The notes: generated by a model not told the origin, from the letters alone. A stretch of DNA of 64,000 nucleotides from Chaetorhynchus papuensis (GCA_013396525.1 VWYX01000283.1:149871-213870), one strand, 5' to 3'. Shown: positions 37,546 through 51,329, counted from the stretch's first letter. Made by a program: numbers and translations.

Positions 37546-38756
37546 CTAGATAAGAAAAAAGGCTTTACTACATTCCCCTATGAAATGAACCTGATGGTCA
37601 TAAGGGAGACGTGTCTGTTAATGAATAAGTGCAATTGGCAAATGCATGAGTTAATTTGTGGGAATGTGCAAATCATCATTCTGAAAGTTAATTTGCTTCA
37701 TAAGCAATCATATGACAGATAAGACAATATTTTCATGGCTGTTATATAAAGAGATATTATATTCTAACCCAGAACATCTGCTAGTTACACAGTCTATCAA
37801 TATAAATAGTTTGTCTCCAGCAAAATTCTTTTTAGTACTTTTTTGTAATAAAAGGATCTGGGACAGAGGAAAACTCACAAGCACAAATTTGAACATAGAA
37901 GAGACTGGCCCAAACTGACACAGTGTACTCTTAGTATAGATTACCTGAAACAATTTTGTCTCTAATTTGTAATTTAGTGAGCTGTAGTACCACAGGTTTT
38001 CCCATTACATTAACAGATTTTTGGTAAGCAACTAAGTCATTATGTTTGTTTACATCTTTTGGAACCAATGGGTACAGCAGCGAATAGCACTGACTAAGAT
38101 GAGACAGTAAGAGCAAGTAATTAATTTTGTTTTCATTTCTGGAAAGAAATAAAATAACATTTTCAGTGTATTTGAAAAAAAAAAAAAGGGCAAGACTTCT
38201 TTTTGGTTTGATAGCCCTTATTTTCTTCTATAAATGTCTTACATGACATATTTCTTAAGACACAACTGGGCATTTCTCCCAACACTTTCTGTTTCTCATA
38301 ATATTTTTTAAACTTTTCTTTTCTTTTTTTTTCCTTCAAAAATTAGCCATACCCAAACAGACCTAGAAAAATCATGGTCCAGTAGTGTAAATCAGATTTT
38401 TAAAGACATTGGAAATTCACAGAGATTTCTGAAAGTCTCTTTACAGGAATTCTATTCTGTCTTGGTTATAACCAACTATCTCTACAGGTAGTTAGATGAT
38501 GGTTAGTTGTTGAGTTAGAAGGCAGAATAGCAGACTTGTCTTCTGTATCCTGGAAACACAACTGTGAAAAAAGTTACCAGCACAGACAACAACTCCCTAT
38601 GTTTGCTTATATATTTACAAAATTTTGTGCCTTCATGCAGAGTAGGAACAATCTTTTTTTACAAAGTCTAATTATGAGATGAAAATATGAAGATTTGGAA
38701 TCTCTGCATGTTTTCTAAATGTCTAAAAAGACAGAAAAAGCACATATTTTACATAC
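37546..38756. other. unique AT-rich sequence between the two open frames
   Basis: No repeat is recognised. If the two neighbouring frames are exons, this would be a 1.2 kb intron beginning GTATGT at 38,756 and ending in TCTAG at 37,546. Otherwise it is ordinary intergenic sequence. Confidence 0.4.
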
Positions 38757-39080
38757 GTTTCCATAGAAAACTTCTGTGTATGGATTCCTTCTTGCATAAA
38801 GTGCATTTTTAAAATGCTTAAAATTCATCTGCATTTGGGAGTCAGAGTATTGGAGAAAAAGGTAGGACAATCTGTTACTATGTTTAGATGCAAAAATCCT
38901 TCTGCCTGTATAATTACGAAGATGCACCCTGTATTTTAATGCACCTTCATTGCCACCTTCCCAGTTTTCATGTGGATGAACAGGAAACACATATCCTAGT
39001 TCCATAACCCTATGGGATTCCATTTCTGCTCTCTGCCTCTTAGCAGAACAGATGTCATTTCCTGCTGAAGCCGTTTCATT
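38757..39080 (-). CDS. candidate internal coding exon, 108 codons, unidentified gene
   Basis: On the minus strand a 324-base stretch is open throughout and framed by good splice signals. Upstream is a pyrimidine tract and acceptor (gtttccctttttttgcag, AG at 39,082-39,081). Downstream is a GTATGT donor at 38,756-38,751. The length is an exact multiple of three, with both boundaries in phase 0. The peptide begins NETASAGNDICSAKRQRAEM and includes HPHENWEGGNEGALKYRV, then RNYTGRRIFASKHSNRLSYL and ARRNPYTEVFYGN. It is polar with few repeats, and many codons start with a purine, which looks protein-like. It has two possible N-glycosylation sites (NET, NYT). I could not match it to a family from memory. 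The frame also runs on to an ATG at 39,140, but I favour the splice model. A chance open frame of this length is plausible in 64 kb. Confidence 0.3.
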
Positions 39081-42000
39081 CTGCAAAAAAAGGGAAACGG
39101 AATGCTCTGCAGTCAGTCCAAGGAAATAAAACAATGCCATCCAAAACCAGTAATGAAGAAGGCAGGATGATTTCTTATTTGTGCTCCAGCAATGGTGTCA
39201 GTCCTCTCTGTAATATATACAATAATCTTCAGAGCTGTGACACTTCTAAAATTCCTTTGCACCTATTTGAATAATTTTTCAGTCCCTTACTTTGGTACCC
39301 AGAAAGAAGGACAGATGAAGAACCAGACTAGGACATAGAAACATGCAGAACAAAAATACATATCCTAGTGCATGTTTTGTGCAAAGGAAAAGGATGTGGA
39401 TGGTTTTAGCTGTATTCATTTCAGAAAATTGGTATGTGTTACTTTATATTTTTTGTAGACTCCATGGTGAAATCAGAACCAACCTGAAGCACCTGTGGGC
39501 ACCCATAAAATCTGAGGCCAAAAGGAAACTTCACCCTGAGAAACTGAGGTGACTACAGATAAGACATGCCCATAATTAGGTGGCCATTGAACATGAGTTT
39601 TGGGGATTGCAGTTTGAGAATGAGGTGACTAAAATGCACATAGGTTTTCCCTTCACACAAATCTGTCTTTAGACTTGAGACAAATCTTTTGGCTTTTAAG
39701 AAAATACCACTGTGAAAGAGACGACAAAGAGATAGCGAAGACAAAACTAATACTTCTTTCAGCCTTGTTATATGACAAAAACCCCCAAATGTCCCTCTTT
39801 TTGTGTTCTTCTAAAACAATAAAATAATATAGGTAATATCCTTTGGAGCAATTCTCCTGTGGGATTTTGCTCTGCAGAAAGCATTCTTTAAAATGTATCA
39901 ACAGAGAACTACGAACTGCATTTAAAACCATTACTCTACTTAATTACTTTTTTTTTTCTCTGGCATTTCAGAGAGTCCATAAAACTAAGGGCAGGAAAAA
40001 GTTTCATTAAAAATGTTATAAAAAGTTAAATTGCACAGACCAAAGCATATTAAAGAAAGTCCTTTGCAACCAGTTAAAGTTCAGCTAAGGCAATGCCTCT
40101 GGCAAAGCCCGCTCAAAGGATACCATGTACCAATTACAGCTGCAGCAAAGAAGGCAGCTCAATCCCATCTTCCCTTTATATTAAGAAACTGGACTCTAGG
40201 GGATCTTCTGACCCAATGTCTATCCTTTGCTCAAGCATACTTACCTCTAATATATCTCTTTCCATGAGGATCAAGTTCCTCCTTAATGGAAGTCAGGGGT
40301 TTTTGTCTGCATTATCCTTATAAAAGGGCTATTAGAGTCATTAGGACAGTACTGCACAATCCAGTTGCCACACACAACATGCCGGAATCATGAAACTCAA
40401 AACAAGTTTAAGACTCTGGAGTCTCATTCGTATATCTTTCATGGACGTCAGAAAAAACATGCTACCTTGTCCTGGTCCTGGTATTCGAGGGGGCATTTCA
40501 GTTTTTGCTGCCTACATGATATATTTGTACTTAAATCCTGCCACATGGCCGCCTCTGTATGTCACCTCCCTGCATGCTTGCTGTGCAGTCTTTTGTCATC
40601 CATTCACATCTCAGTAAGCCTGAAGCAGTTTGGGTTCACCCAGAGACAGAAAAACAAGAAATTGAGCGCTAATTATTAACTGTTCCCTGTGCTGCACTTG
40701 AAAAGCCATCAACGGTTGTGTGATACTGCATATTCAACTTTGAAGCCTTGTGCATTACCACTGTCAGATCCTCTGCTTAGGAGAAAGACAACTACTTGGC
40801 AAAGCTTTTCCTATTTTATAAGAAAAAATCAAAAGCTAAGCTTATTCTGGATAGGTAAAAATACATTTAATCACAGAATCTAGTAAAAGTATTCAGTGGG
40901 GACAACTTCAAAGGATAGTCTGGGAGAAGATACAGAGCTGGAAAATACCACAAGTAATTGCAAATCCCACTATGTGAAATTTCTACAGAATAAACTGCAA
41001 AATAGAATCAAGGATGGCAACTCAGCTAACTTAAAAGAACCTGAGGCTAATAATGTAACATTCCTTAGAAAGAGAAGATTGGATTTAGGATCCTGCTTAA
41101 TCTATAGTGCCTTGAGATCTTTCCTCTAAGAGAAGTAATCAACACGTGACCATGGCCATAGTGTAAATGCCACAACTCACATCAGCCCATACTGCCCGTC
41201 TCATAGAAGAAAGGTCTCTTGCTTCTTTGAGACTCCTTATGCCTGAAAAGCTACTAGATATGTCTCCTTGTGGCTTTTTTTTATTTGAAAGATGCTTGTA
41301 TGTGTCCCAATCTTATGATAAGACCACTCCAAAATAAGCACACTTCCTTATTAGATTAACGTGAGGTACCTCATGAGATGAGAAACAGGACTTAACATTG
41401 GACCAGAAACTCTTTGAGATGAAGAAAAGTATTAAAAGTTGAGAGAACTCAAAGCATAAAATCCTGACAATTAAAAGAGACCCAGGAATCAATGGCATGA
41501 AAGGCACAAACTTAATGCGAATGCTAGGTATTTTACACGCTGTCCAGAAATTGATTTTCCTTCCACTTCTCTATTTCAATCTATTCTTTTGTCTCCTCCC
41601 ACCAAACCCCTACTGAGTGAAAATAAAATATGAAATTGCTGTTTACCCTAGACACTTCTTAATTCAAACTTAAGGAAAAGTTTCCTTTTGTTTCTTAATC
41701 TCCATCACACTGCTGAAAGCATTACTGTGCTGTTTCTTATGCAGTCATTTCTATGTATTTTTTTAATCTAAAATGAATATGGAACATTATTTATGCATAA
41801 ACTTAGCATGATTGGTTAAAATGGAAACCAAACGAGAAGCAATCAAACAAGCAAACAATCAAAGCTAGGTTTTTCCTTGCCTTCCTCCTGCTGATGCTAT
41901 TTATATTTTAGTATGCTTTAGTATCTTAGGCTCCTAATAATTAAAAATCATGGTTCAGTTACCTTTCCCCCTGCGAATAATTTATAAGCAAGTATAGTTT

Positions 42001-42089
42001 CTTTGCTTCCTAGCTACTAAGTTTTATAAAAAGACACAGAACATTTTTTAAATTTATTTCTGTACCATGGCTTTTCAATTACACTTTCT
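39081..42089. other. unique non-coding sequence
   Basis: No repeat family is recognised. A strong plus-strand acceptor-like tract ends at 39,971 (ttctctggcatttcag), but every frame after it closes within a few dozen codons. Frames up to 104 codons at 40,365-40,679 lack any motif. Confidence 0.5.
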
Positions 42090-43478
42090 GGTTTCTTTGG
42101 GAGAAGAATGACTCTGGGGAGGTCCTTGAATACTGGAAGGAAGCCAGTGTTATTCCAATTTACACCAAGAGTGAGAAGGAAGATCTAGGAAACTACAGAC
42201 CTGTGAGTTTAACCTCAGCACCTGGAAAATAATGGAGAAGATGATACTGAATCCTGTGGAAAGGCTTCTAAGTGACAATGCAATCATCAGGCACAGTTAA
42301 CATGGATTCACAAAGGGAAAATTTAATCAACTGATATACTTCTACATACCTGCCTAGTGGATGAAGGGAAGAAGGTGGATGTAGTTTTTCTGGACTTGAT
42401 AAGGCTTTTGACACTGTACCCCATATCATCTTTCTGGACAAGTTATCCAGCTGTTTCATGAGCAGGTTCATGATGCTGGCTGAAGAGCTGGCTGAAGGAC
42501 AGGCCCAAAGGGGTTGTAGTGAAAGGGGCTGCTGACTGATCATCAGTTGTGTTCCTCAGAGCTCAATTCTAGGGCAAGTACTGTTCAAGATTTTTGACAA
42601 TGATCAAGATTCAGGAGTTGAATGTCCCATTAGCAAGAATGCTGATGATACCAATCTGGAATGTGCTATTGACTCTTGAGGGAAAAAAGGCCTTGCTGAA
42701 TGATCTAGATAGACTGAAGCACTGAGCAATTATCAGTGGCATGAAATTTAACACTGGATTCTGCACCTATGATGGAGTAACTCTGGACACAGGTATGGAC
42801 AAGGAGAAGAGTGGCTGGAGATCAGTCCTGCAGTGGGGATCTGGGAATGCTGGTTGGCAGCAGGATCACTGCGAGCCGCAGTGTGCCTGGGCAGCCAAGA
42901 GGGCAAACTGCATCCTGGGGGACATCAAATACAGCACAGCCAGACTGTCAAGAGAGGTGATTATCCTGCTGTATTCAGCACTGGTGGGGCCTGAGTCCTG
43001 TGTGCAGTGCTGGGCTGCACAGTCTATAAAAGGATGTGAAGGTTCTCAAATATGTCCAAAGAAGGACAACAAAACTGTTGCTACTGTGAGGGGAGGCTGA
43101 GAACTCTGGGTTTGTCTAGTTTGGAGAAAAGGAGGCTGAGAGATCATTTCATTTCTCTCCACAACTTTCTAAGGAGAACTGGAGAGGGTTGACCTCTTTT
43201 CCCTGAGATCCGGTGACAGAAGGCATAGGAATGGCTCAATGCTGCATCAGGGGAGGTTCAGACTTGACATTAGGAGACATTTCTTTACAGAGAGCAGGTT
43301 CAAACACTGGACCAGGCTTCCTACGTGCTCAACAACCCATGTCTGTCAGTGTTTAAGAGGCATTTGGACAATGACCTAATTATGAGGCTTTTACGTTTGC
43401 TCAGCATTGAACAGGTCAGGCAATAGGATGGGATGATCATTGTAGGTCCCTTCCCACCAAACTATTCTTCCCTTCTTT
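42090..43478 (+). mobile_element. CR1 LINE, 1.4 kb, with 3' terminus
   Basis: This is the longest plus-strand CR1 in the window. In order it shows the NYRPVSLTS box of reverse transcriptase (42,191-42,217), a GFTKGKFN-like region, VVFLDL followed by a frameshift inside the usual LDFSKAFDTV motif (42,380-42,415), a degraded VPQSSILGQVLFKIFDN box (42,550-42,600), and NADDTNLEC in place of FADDTKL (about 42,638-42,665). The ORF2 C-terminal third follows, including WAAKRANCILGDIKYSTARL (42,888-42,950). The 3' UTR ends in gatgatcattgtaggtccc and a T/C-rich tail. Frameshifts and stops make it inactive. It is 5'-truncated; the 5' edge near 42,090 is approximate. Confidence 0.93.
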
Positions 43479-44279
43479 TCCTTTCCCAGTACAAGGCTAT
43501 GACTAACCACAGTTCGGATCCTAGGATCAAGGCAAAATATCAAATCTCTCTACACATCACAACTGGGAACAACACACTGTGAAAAGGAGGTTAAAAAATT
43601 GACAGTATTTCTTTCTTATTTTAAACAATTAGAAAATAATAGCCAATGTTTCAAACTACTCAGTAGTAAGTCTACTACCTTGAAAGCCAACAACCCTTTA
43701 CCATAGCCACAGGCCCCACAACAAAGCAGCTGCTGCCTACTTTTCAAATACCAGATGGCTGGAAAAGGTCCTTTCATGCCTGAGACCCTCTTTACTACTC
43801 TGGACCTCTAAAGGAAAAGAACACCATTACAATAAAATACTGTAGCCTTTTATAAGCCTTGACACACAAAACCCATTTCTTACCAGAATGCCAACTGAAG
43901 AAGTATTGGTATTTACAGCTTATTAAGCCTGGATTTGTATAATATAAGAGAGAACCTACACATATCATTCTACTTTCTTATGATCTCAACAGCGGTACTC
44001 GTTTTCAATAATCTTATACTTGAACTTGTTTCAAACGCATCCTAAATCCAGCAATCATGTCTCTTCCCAGCCATTCACCTTCCCACACACAAGCGATAGC
44101 ATCTAACATGCCCCCATGTTTTCTGGAAACCGAAATTTGATTTAGATAAACAGCACAGTCTTGGCAAGATGGATTAAAAAAGATGTACACCACACCTACA
44201 TGGAAACACCAGAACTACTCTTCTATAAAAGTTTGACACAAAAATTGTCATCCAGCACAAACATTTCGCAGTAATGTTC
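43479..44279. other. unique non-coding sequence
   Basis: No gene or known repeat is recognised. Confidence 0.5.
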
Positions 44280-44830
44280 TGACCTGAGTGCAACAAAGCA
44301 GCCAGGGAGTGCTGGATAATGGCTTGCCTTGAGATGCAGTAATGGCTGAGAGGAAGCAGGAAGCGGTGTCGACAGATGGTTTAATCCGGAGCTGTACTAT
44401 AATAAACATTAATAGAAGCAATAATCAGGCTGATTGACTATCAGATTGAAGGAGGAAGAATCATCTATAGCCACCCTTGTCTTTCTCAGTGACAAGAGCC
44501 CAGCAGAAAATTCAGGCTTGGTGATTATAGATTAATTCTGTCTCTATGTTATGTGCATTACGCTAGGAAAAAATACTTTTCATTAGGCATTGCATTAATA
44601 TTTCTATGCTTTGCAACATATTTATGGATTGCACAATTTAAGCAGAACATTTTATAAAACATTACATTTGTGTTTGCTAAGCAATAATTAATAATCAGTG
44701 ATATTAGTGAATTGTGTCTAAATGCATTCCCATTAAATTTTACTGTGTATGCACCATGCAGTTACTAATTAACTGAAATTACAATTTTAATCTGAACAAA
44801 CAAACATTCAATCTAAAAGAAATCCTTTAG
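44280..44830. promoter_or_regulatory. possible conserved noncoding element rich in homeodomain-like sites
   Basis: This 550-bp stretch has no open frame of note. It does have many TAAT, ATTA and GATTA cores: acattaatagaagcaataat, a TGATTGACTATCAGATTG block resembling PBX/MEIS-type sites, GTGATTATAGATTAATTC, GCAATAATTAATAATCAGTG and TACTAATTAACTG. It also has octamer-like ATGCATT and ATGCACC. Such clustering is typical of vertebrate developmental enhancers in gene deserts, but it can also arise in any AT-rich DNA. No comparison with another genome was possible. Confidence 0.25.
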
Positions 44831-47039
44831 TGAGCTACCTGTACTACAGATTTGACTGAGTATGGCTCTGATAACAAAAAATGTTAATCACATATTACAG
44901 CTAGTATGAGCATGTCTGCTAAAACACAATTCAGGAAATGCTGGAAAAAGATTAAAAAAACCCCTTCCACTATTTGTCCTTTCTATTTCGCTTTAAAAAG
45001 TCTTGCTAGAAGGTATTGTTTCACATGTTATATGTACTAGTTGATGCAAATAACAAATTCCACAAAACATTTTCAAAAATCATTACTTCATTTACATACT
45101 TCATTTACATTGTTATAGAAAATATTTGTGACATAATTGTCCCATAACACTATTAAATTCCTAATTCCTCAGTGCACAGAAGCACCTTCTTGAAATGCTG
45201 ATAGTTATCAGGTGATCATTGCACAGACAGATGATCTTACAGCTTTAAATTTACCTGGGATCTTGTCATTTAACAGATGGGGATGAGGAACTTGAGGTTT
45301 TGGTGCCCTTGTCTCCAAGTGACACATACACGTGCCATGCGAGAGGGGTTTTTTGTGAATGTGAGGGTGTCATGGAAAGGCCATTAGCACATGTCTGTCT
45401 TGAGAACAGAAAAGTCTGGGCTTGGATGGTCAAAATGCCTTCATAGTAAGGGAAGTCTTATTGATGCACTACCAACGTGCAATGCAGCTGATGATTATTA
45501 GTTCACAAAACAGAAAAGTGCCAGACACCATTTAAAGAGTGCATATGCAATTTCAGCTCGAACACTGGCCAACTACCCATCTTCAAAAATGTACTTCAGC
45601 AACTGCATAATATCTAAGGATTTTATTTTAAGCACAGATTATTCAGACAGAATGTTAGAAAATGTGTCCAGAGCTTGGCATAAGTAAGCAACACATTTTT
45701 ATTTTCTCTAGGTGCAATGTTTAATTGCTTCTAAATTTGGAATTAATTTTATGTAACACTGTGAAACAATGTAATTATCTCAACAGCATCTTTATTGTAC
45801 AATATTTTTTCCTTATCTTTTGTTTCGTCTTGGAAAGACACCTACAAAGGTGTAAAGAGAGCAAAAATATCCAGGAACTACAAAAAAAAAAAGCATTTTC
45901 CAATGAGCAAGGAATGATACCAAATACGTAAAGACCCACATTTTACACAGGTAATTTTTATGAGCTGATGCAGTAAAAGAAAGCACTGACATGAGAAATA
46001 ATGTTTTAGTGCAATTTTAAGTTCATAAAACCATCAGCATTTTAATGTAATAGAATTTATGAGCTCTGTATTAGTCAAAGTAAAATAACATCAGTCCATA
46101 CAGAACTGTGAAGAAAGAAAAAGAATGCTTACATTTCTAAATTTAAATACATCACAGTATCTTCTGACCATTACTTAAGCTTGTAGGTACTCTGTTAAAT
46201 ACTGATGAAATAATTATCAACTTTTCATATTTCGCATATATTATTGCTTTGGAAAGATTAATCTATACTGCAGGATTTTTAAACAAGTATTTGACTCAAA
46301 ACATAACTACTGTATATTTGTTTTATATTCCATGAGATAACTTAATATGTCAATGAAACTTTCAGAATAAAGAAAAAAGAAGAAAATATTCCAGATCCGG
46401 TACACTACAACACAATACCATGAAAAAAATTATATTGACTTCTTAAGACATCAAAAATTCAGGAGGAAATGTGAATTTCTGATTATGATAATAGAATGGA
46501 ACTTACAAAATTCAAATTGAATACACCATTTCCTTTTAAGCCCCTCTTATAACATTACGCAATGCATTCATTTATTTTATATGATAGCCTCTTTCTTTCC
46601 CTTAAGGTTCCTAGACTTCTCTTTGCTAGAAAAATTGACAGTGGAGATGAATTATTTGACTGTGTGACTTCCATATGGAAGAAATTGAAATTAAAAATGT
46701 ATTCTCAGCTTGCAGATACGCACATGTGCTAAGTGGTAGCATCCAGCATCTTGTAGAAGAGGTTGGCATGGGAACCACCTGTTCATCCAATCCATATTGT
46801 ATTTTCCATGAGAAACTTTCAGGCTTGCATCTTAACCCTGAACAATAATCATGGCCTTTAAACCTCTTCAACCTAGTAAACTAAAACAGATGCAGTTAGA
46901 TGGAGTACTTCATAAAGTTATGAAATCATAAGTTTGCTAAGCTAATGCAGTTAGTTTAAAGTTAAAATATGACAAATAAGGTTTTAGGAAAAAGTACTAG
47001 CTTGACTGGGGATTGAATCACCTCATGCTTTCAAAGAAA
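44831..47039. other. unique AT-rich non-coding sequence
   Basis: No gene is recognised. A 13-bp unit (acttcatttacat) is tandemly doubled at 45,085-45,110. Confidence 0.55.
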
Positions 47040-47228
47040 CAAACTAAAAACAAACACCCTCTTGGAACAGCCTACCCATGCAAGCGGTGGAATCACCATT
47101 CCTAGAAAGTCTAAATGTCAAAAAATGTCTAGGGGCACTGTTTAGTGATGGACATGGGAGGTTTAGGTTAATGGTTGGACTCACTGTCATGGAGGTCTTA
47201 GCCAACCTGTTTGCTTATTAAATCATAG
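47040..47228 (+). mobile_element. CR1 3' end fragment
   Basis: The plus strand carries the end of CR1 ORF2 and its 3' UTR: a gaacagcctacccatgcaag block (usually gaacaggctgcccag...), a gtggaatcaccattcctag block, then gttaatggttggactcac and aggtcttagccaacctg. Diverged and 5'-truncated. Its terminal octamer repeats are not clearly preserved. Confidence 0.8.
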
Positions 47229-50200
47229 AAACATTTATAGAAATTTGGAAAAGTTTTTATGACGTGTAGGGTGATAAAGGAGCATTTAGAATTTGTTTTA
47301 TTTAAACAACTGCTTCCAGTAGAAACTAGTATTCTGTTTGAGTGAATTTTTTGATGGGATGGAACACCATTGCTGTTGTGTTTTATATTTCAAAATAGCG
47401 AGCCTTAGTCTAGGACCTCTTGTCTGTCACTATGGCAAAACTGAGAAAAGTTACTTTCTCAGAAACTTACTAAGTTAAAATCTCTCCCATGAAATGGAGA
47501 GTTCTCTTCAGGTTTTTTTCTTTCCTTTCAGTTTCAAAACTTAAAAGCAAATTCAAAACTTTTACCACATGGTTGCACAATTAAAAATTAAATGCACATA
47601 TAATAATTCCACAAAGTAAGGAATTGTATGTATATGTGTCTACCACAACACTGAAGAGAAGCAGCAGAGCTTAGTATGGTTTGAATGGAGTTGCTTTGAG
47701 TCAATCCACCAAAAGCAATTTTCTTTTTTTCATGTGGAAATATATACATGTAGACCCCATATATGGGACATACGTACATATGTATATGTATATGTCCCTA
47801 GGAGAATAAACATCCATATATTTAAAAGTATATCTATTGTTAACAAACACTATAGTCAAACATTTCACCTGAATGCTAATAGTGTATTGGGATTTTTTTT
47901 TTCAACTATTTATATTGGATATATTGAATAAACTTGCTCCCATATTAATTTTGGGAACTCATGCTCATTTCCAGCAATAAAACTTTGAGTTCCACAGCAC
48001 ACTTCCTGAAATACAGTTATAATTTTTTACATCATGGAACCTTACTGGCCACACCCAACTGAGGATTTAACACACAATGTTGAATCTTACTACAGACTTC
48101 AGTGGGGCTAGGTTGTCACCCTTCCTTTTCAATATCCCTGGATACAAAATTGAAATAAAGATGTCTTACGAAACAAAAAATCCTGACACTTTCTGAAATC
48201 TGACCAGAATCTGCCTGGAAAATATTGCAAAAATTAGTACCTTTTTAGTACAAAAAAGAGTCATTGCTACATTTTCAATCACAAACATTTACATTAAATT
48301 ACCCCTTGTGGAACTATTCCTATCAGTCCAAGTTATTTACACATATTATCAAAGTAATGAACTTTATGTGAATGTATTAAACCATTGCATTAATCAGTAC
48401 AGCCACATTACCCAGCATAATTTAAAAACTCCAGGCATAATTGAAAGAATGCCACACCATCTGTCATCGCTGTAATTTTCACAGTTAAATAGTCTTAGGT
48501 TCTACAAATTTTGGCCACATTTTGATGACTCAAGGATTCTAGTTTTATTGAAAAGGCAAAGCAACAAACTGCTTTTTCCATCATTAACATATTTTACTAT
48601 CATTGAGATCTTATAGAAAGTCACATTTCTTTTCAATTCTTGCTTCCGATAAACTTTAGGCACTCTTAAAGAGTCTCTAGTAAATAATGGGCTTTGAGTC
48701 CTGCTAGTTAAGCGAGACAGCTTATAAGTCTTTGCCTTACACATCACAGTCAAAGAGTACAGGACAAATAAAGTACCCTCAAATGTAATATTTTGAGAGT
48801 ATTTTATTGCTTACTTTTTATATTTGTCAGCAGAGTTCTGTGGTTCACACCTTGAAAAACACTGGAGGTAGTGATACTCAGGTGGACTGAGTCTGCTCTG
48901 GCTTCATGACCAGCATCAGTAGCAGGTCACTGTGCCACAACATGCAGCATGGCACAATTTAGCTTTGGGAATTGTCACATCAAAAAAAAAAAAAACAACC
49001 AAACAAAAAAAACCCACTTCAGTATGTACTATTAAAGCATCATCTGCCATCCACACCAAAAAAATTCATGTGCTTGCATCTCCCAGAAGATCCTCTTAAC
49101 ACACTTTCTTTTGACTACAAAAATTCAACACAAGCTACACTGCTTAACTGATTCATGGTTGGTCTGAAATGACCTCTGAAATTATGTCCTTCCACACAAT
49201 TTATCAAATAACAAGACTACTCCACTGACACTGGTGCCTCAGGTACTATAACTCAGTGTTCCCATTTGTTTATTCTGCCCTCTGTGCTTTTTTTCCTATG
49301 AGGTACTTTTTTGTGCATGTGTCAATACTTTCAATCCCAAGAGTAGGTTTGCTGGTTTGGGTTCTTTTGTTAGCTTTTGGGTTCTGCTTGTTACCTGTGG
49401 GCACCTACCATGTCTTTAGAAGCACAAATACAAATGTGCAGGTTTCAGAAAGCTGGTGCAGTCACCCATAAGGAAATTGATGTAAAGAGCAGAATATGGA
49501 AGACAAACCAACTTGCAGATTTCCTGTCCAGCACTACTATAGCATTGTGCTATAAAGTAAACTGAATTTAAAAGGAGATCAAAAAATTGAACTAGAGATT
49601 AAAAACTGCTACACTTTTTTGATCTACTCCACTTTACATGAAAGCATAAATACCAGGCAATAATGAAACTGAAATAATGAAATCTGAAGACAGGAACACA
49701 AACTACATATCAAACCTGCTGCGGTCAGGCCTTCATTTCACAACCACAATTAAACTAGCCACAGCAACAACTTCTGTAAATGTTTTTCAGTGTTAAAACA
49801 TAAGAACAGCTAAATAATTTCCTTTGTTATGTATGAAACACCCTCCCTCCCTCCCCTTCCTCTCCACCCCTCCAAAAAAATTAAGAAAAGATTTTAAACC
49901 AACAGTAAGGTATAACTATAATTCTAATTACAAAAACAAAACAAAACAAAAGAAGTCACAAATATTGTCAGTGGACTGACCTGAGAAAATTGCCTCTTTC
50001 ATATTGCTTTTCAGCAAGAAGAAGTTTTCGTGATGAACAGGCAGTAGTGTATAATTATGCTGAGAATATTATTCTGTATAATGCGTGAGATTCTTGTCAT
50101 ACACTGCACGCAGCAAACTCAGTGTCTGACAAGGATTAGATCACAGAGTCCACAGGGCTAAAGAGACAAATGTATGCAGTGGGTCAGCATTAATCTTAAA

Positions 50201-51329
50201 TTCCAACTTTTTACCCAGCTGTTGACCAGCCTTTGAAAATAAATAAATTAATAAATATATTTATTTCAGACCCTCAGCTTGCCTTGAAGTTGTAGCAGCA
50301 GCCAGTTTTTTGACTTTCAGGGCACTGGTAGTTTTAGCCTAACCCTTGGAGGATGGCAAGGGGCTGGTTGCACAAGCAGCAAATAAATAATTCTAAAATT
50401 ATTTAAATATCATATTATTGGGCTGCCATCTTCCTTCAAAGTGCCATTTCCTGCCAGAGATTCACAGCCACAATAGATTCCCTGGTGTCCTAATCACACC
50501 CATGTTGAAATCTCCTCCTTCAGTTTCATTAGTATCCATCCACTAGTTCTTACAGTTGTTTCACCTGGCTCTGGCAGGTGGGACAAAGGCTTCCTAAATC
50601 CATGTGGCCAAATGGCAACACCACAGCAGGAGGTCCATGCTGTTCCCTACCATATAAGACTGTACCGATGGCAGCCACAGTTTCACTTTGTTTATCATGT
50701 ATAAAAGCAACGCTGGAGGGAATTCGTTATTTTTAACAATGAGATAGAGTCTATAGAGCCTGACTTTTAATGACTTGAAAACAGAAAATGATTTCTATGA
50801 TCAGTCAGAACTACTTGATGCAGTTCAGTTTTGATTTTAAAATATCCAATACTTTAGCGATTACCACAGTTAGAAATCTTTTTTTAAAAAACAAACTGAG
50901 GACAAAGGAACAAAGGAAATTTGAGAAAAATCATAATATGATCAGAGAACCCCACCCCCACAATAATTGATTAAATGCTAATGTACAACAAAAACTCTAC
51001 CTCCACCTCCTCAGCAGGGACACAAATGGGGATGACTGCTGGTTTACAGTGGAAGCATGATACAGCATGTGTTGGGACTACACGTGCATTGATGGAACTC
51101 GACATATTTAAGAGAGCATCTCGTAACTATCAATTTTTTTAAGACCCTCTTTAATAATAAATCATCTCTATTTCATTCTTTTTTTACATTTAAAAAAGGG
51201 TGACCGGGAGTGCAAATTAAATACTAAGACTTCATGGCTATAGGAGAAATAAAATTAAATCAAGCGTCAGAAAAGAAAGCTTCAGTTTTAAATGTGGTAA
51301 TTACACAGGTCTGGATCATGGTTGATGTA
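47229..51329. other. unique AT-rich non-coding sequence
   Basis: About 4 kb without a recognised gene. It contains a TA/TG-rich inverted repeat at 47,765-47,798 (gggacata arm against tatgtccc arm), A-rich runs at 48,981-49,015, a CT-rich tract at 49,843-49,875, a (CAAAA)n tract near 49,931-49,950, and a 16-bp palindrome aataaatatatttatt at 50,250-50,265. Confidence 0.55.

Noticed and set aside
39950..39990. Strong plus-strand splice-acceptor-like tract
   Set aside because: All three frames after it close quickly and no donor or homology follows; T-runs before AG are common here.
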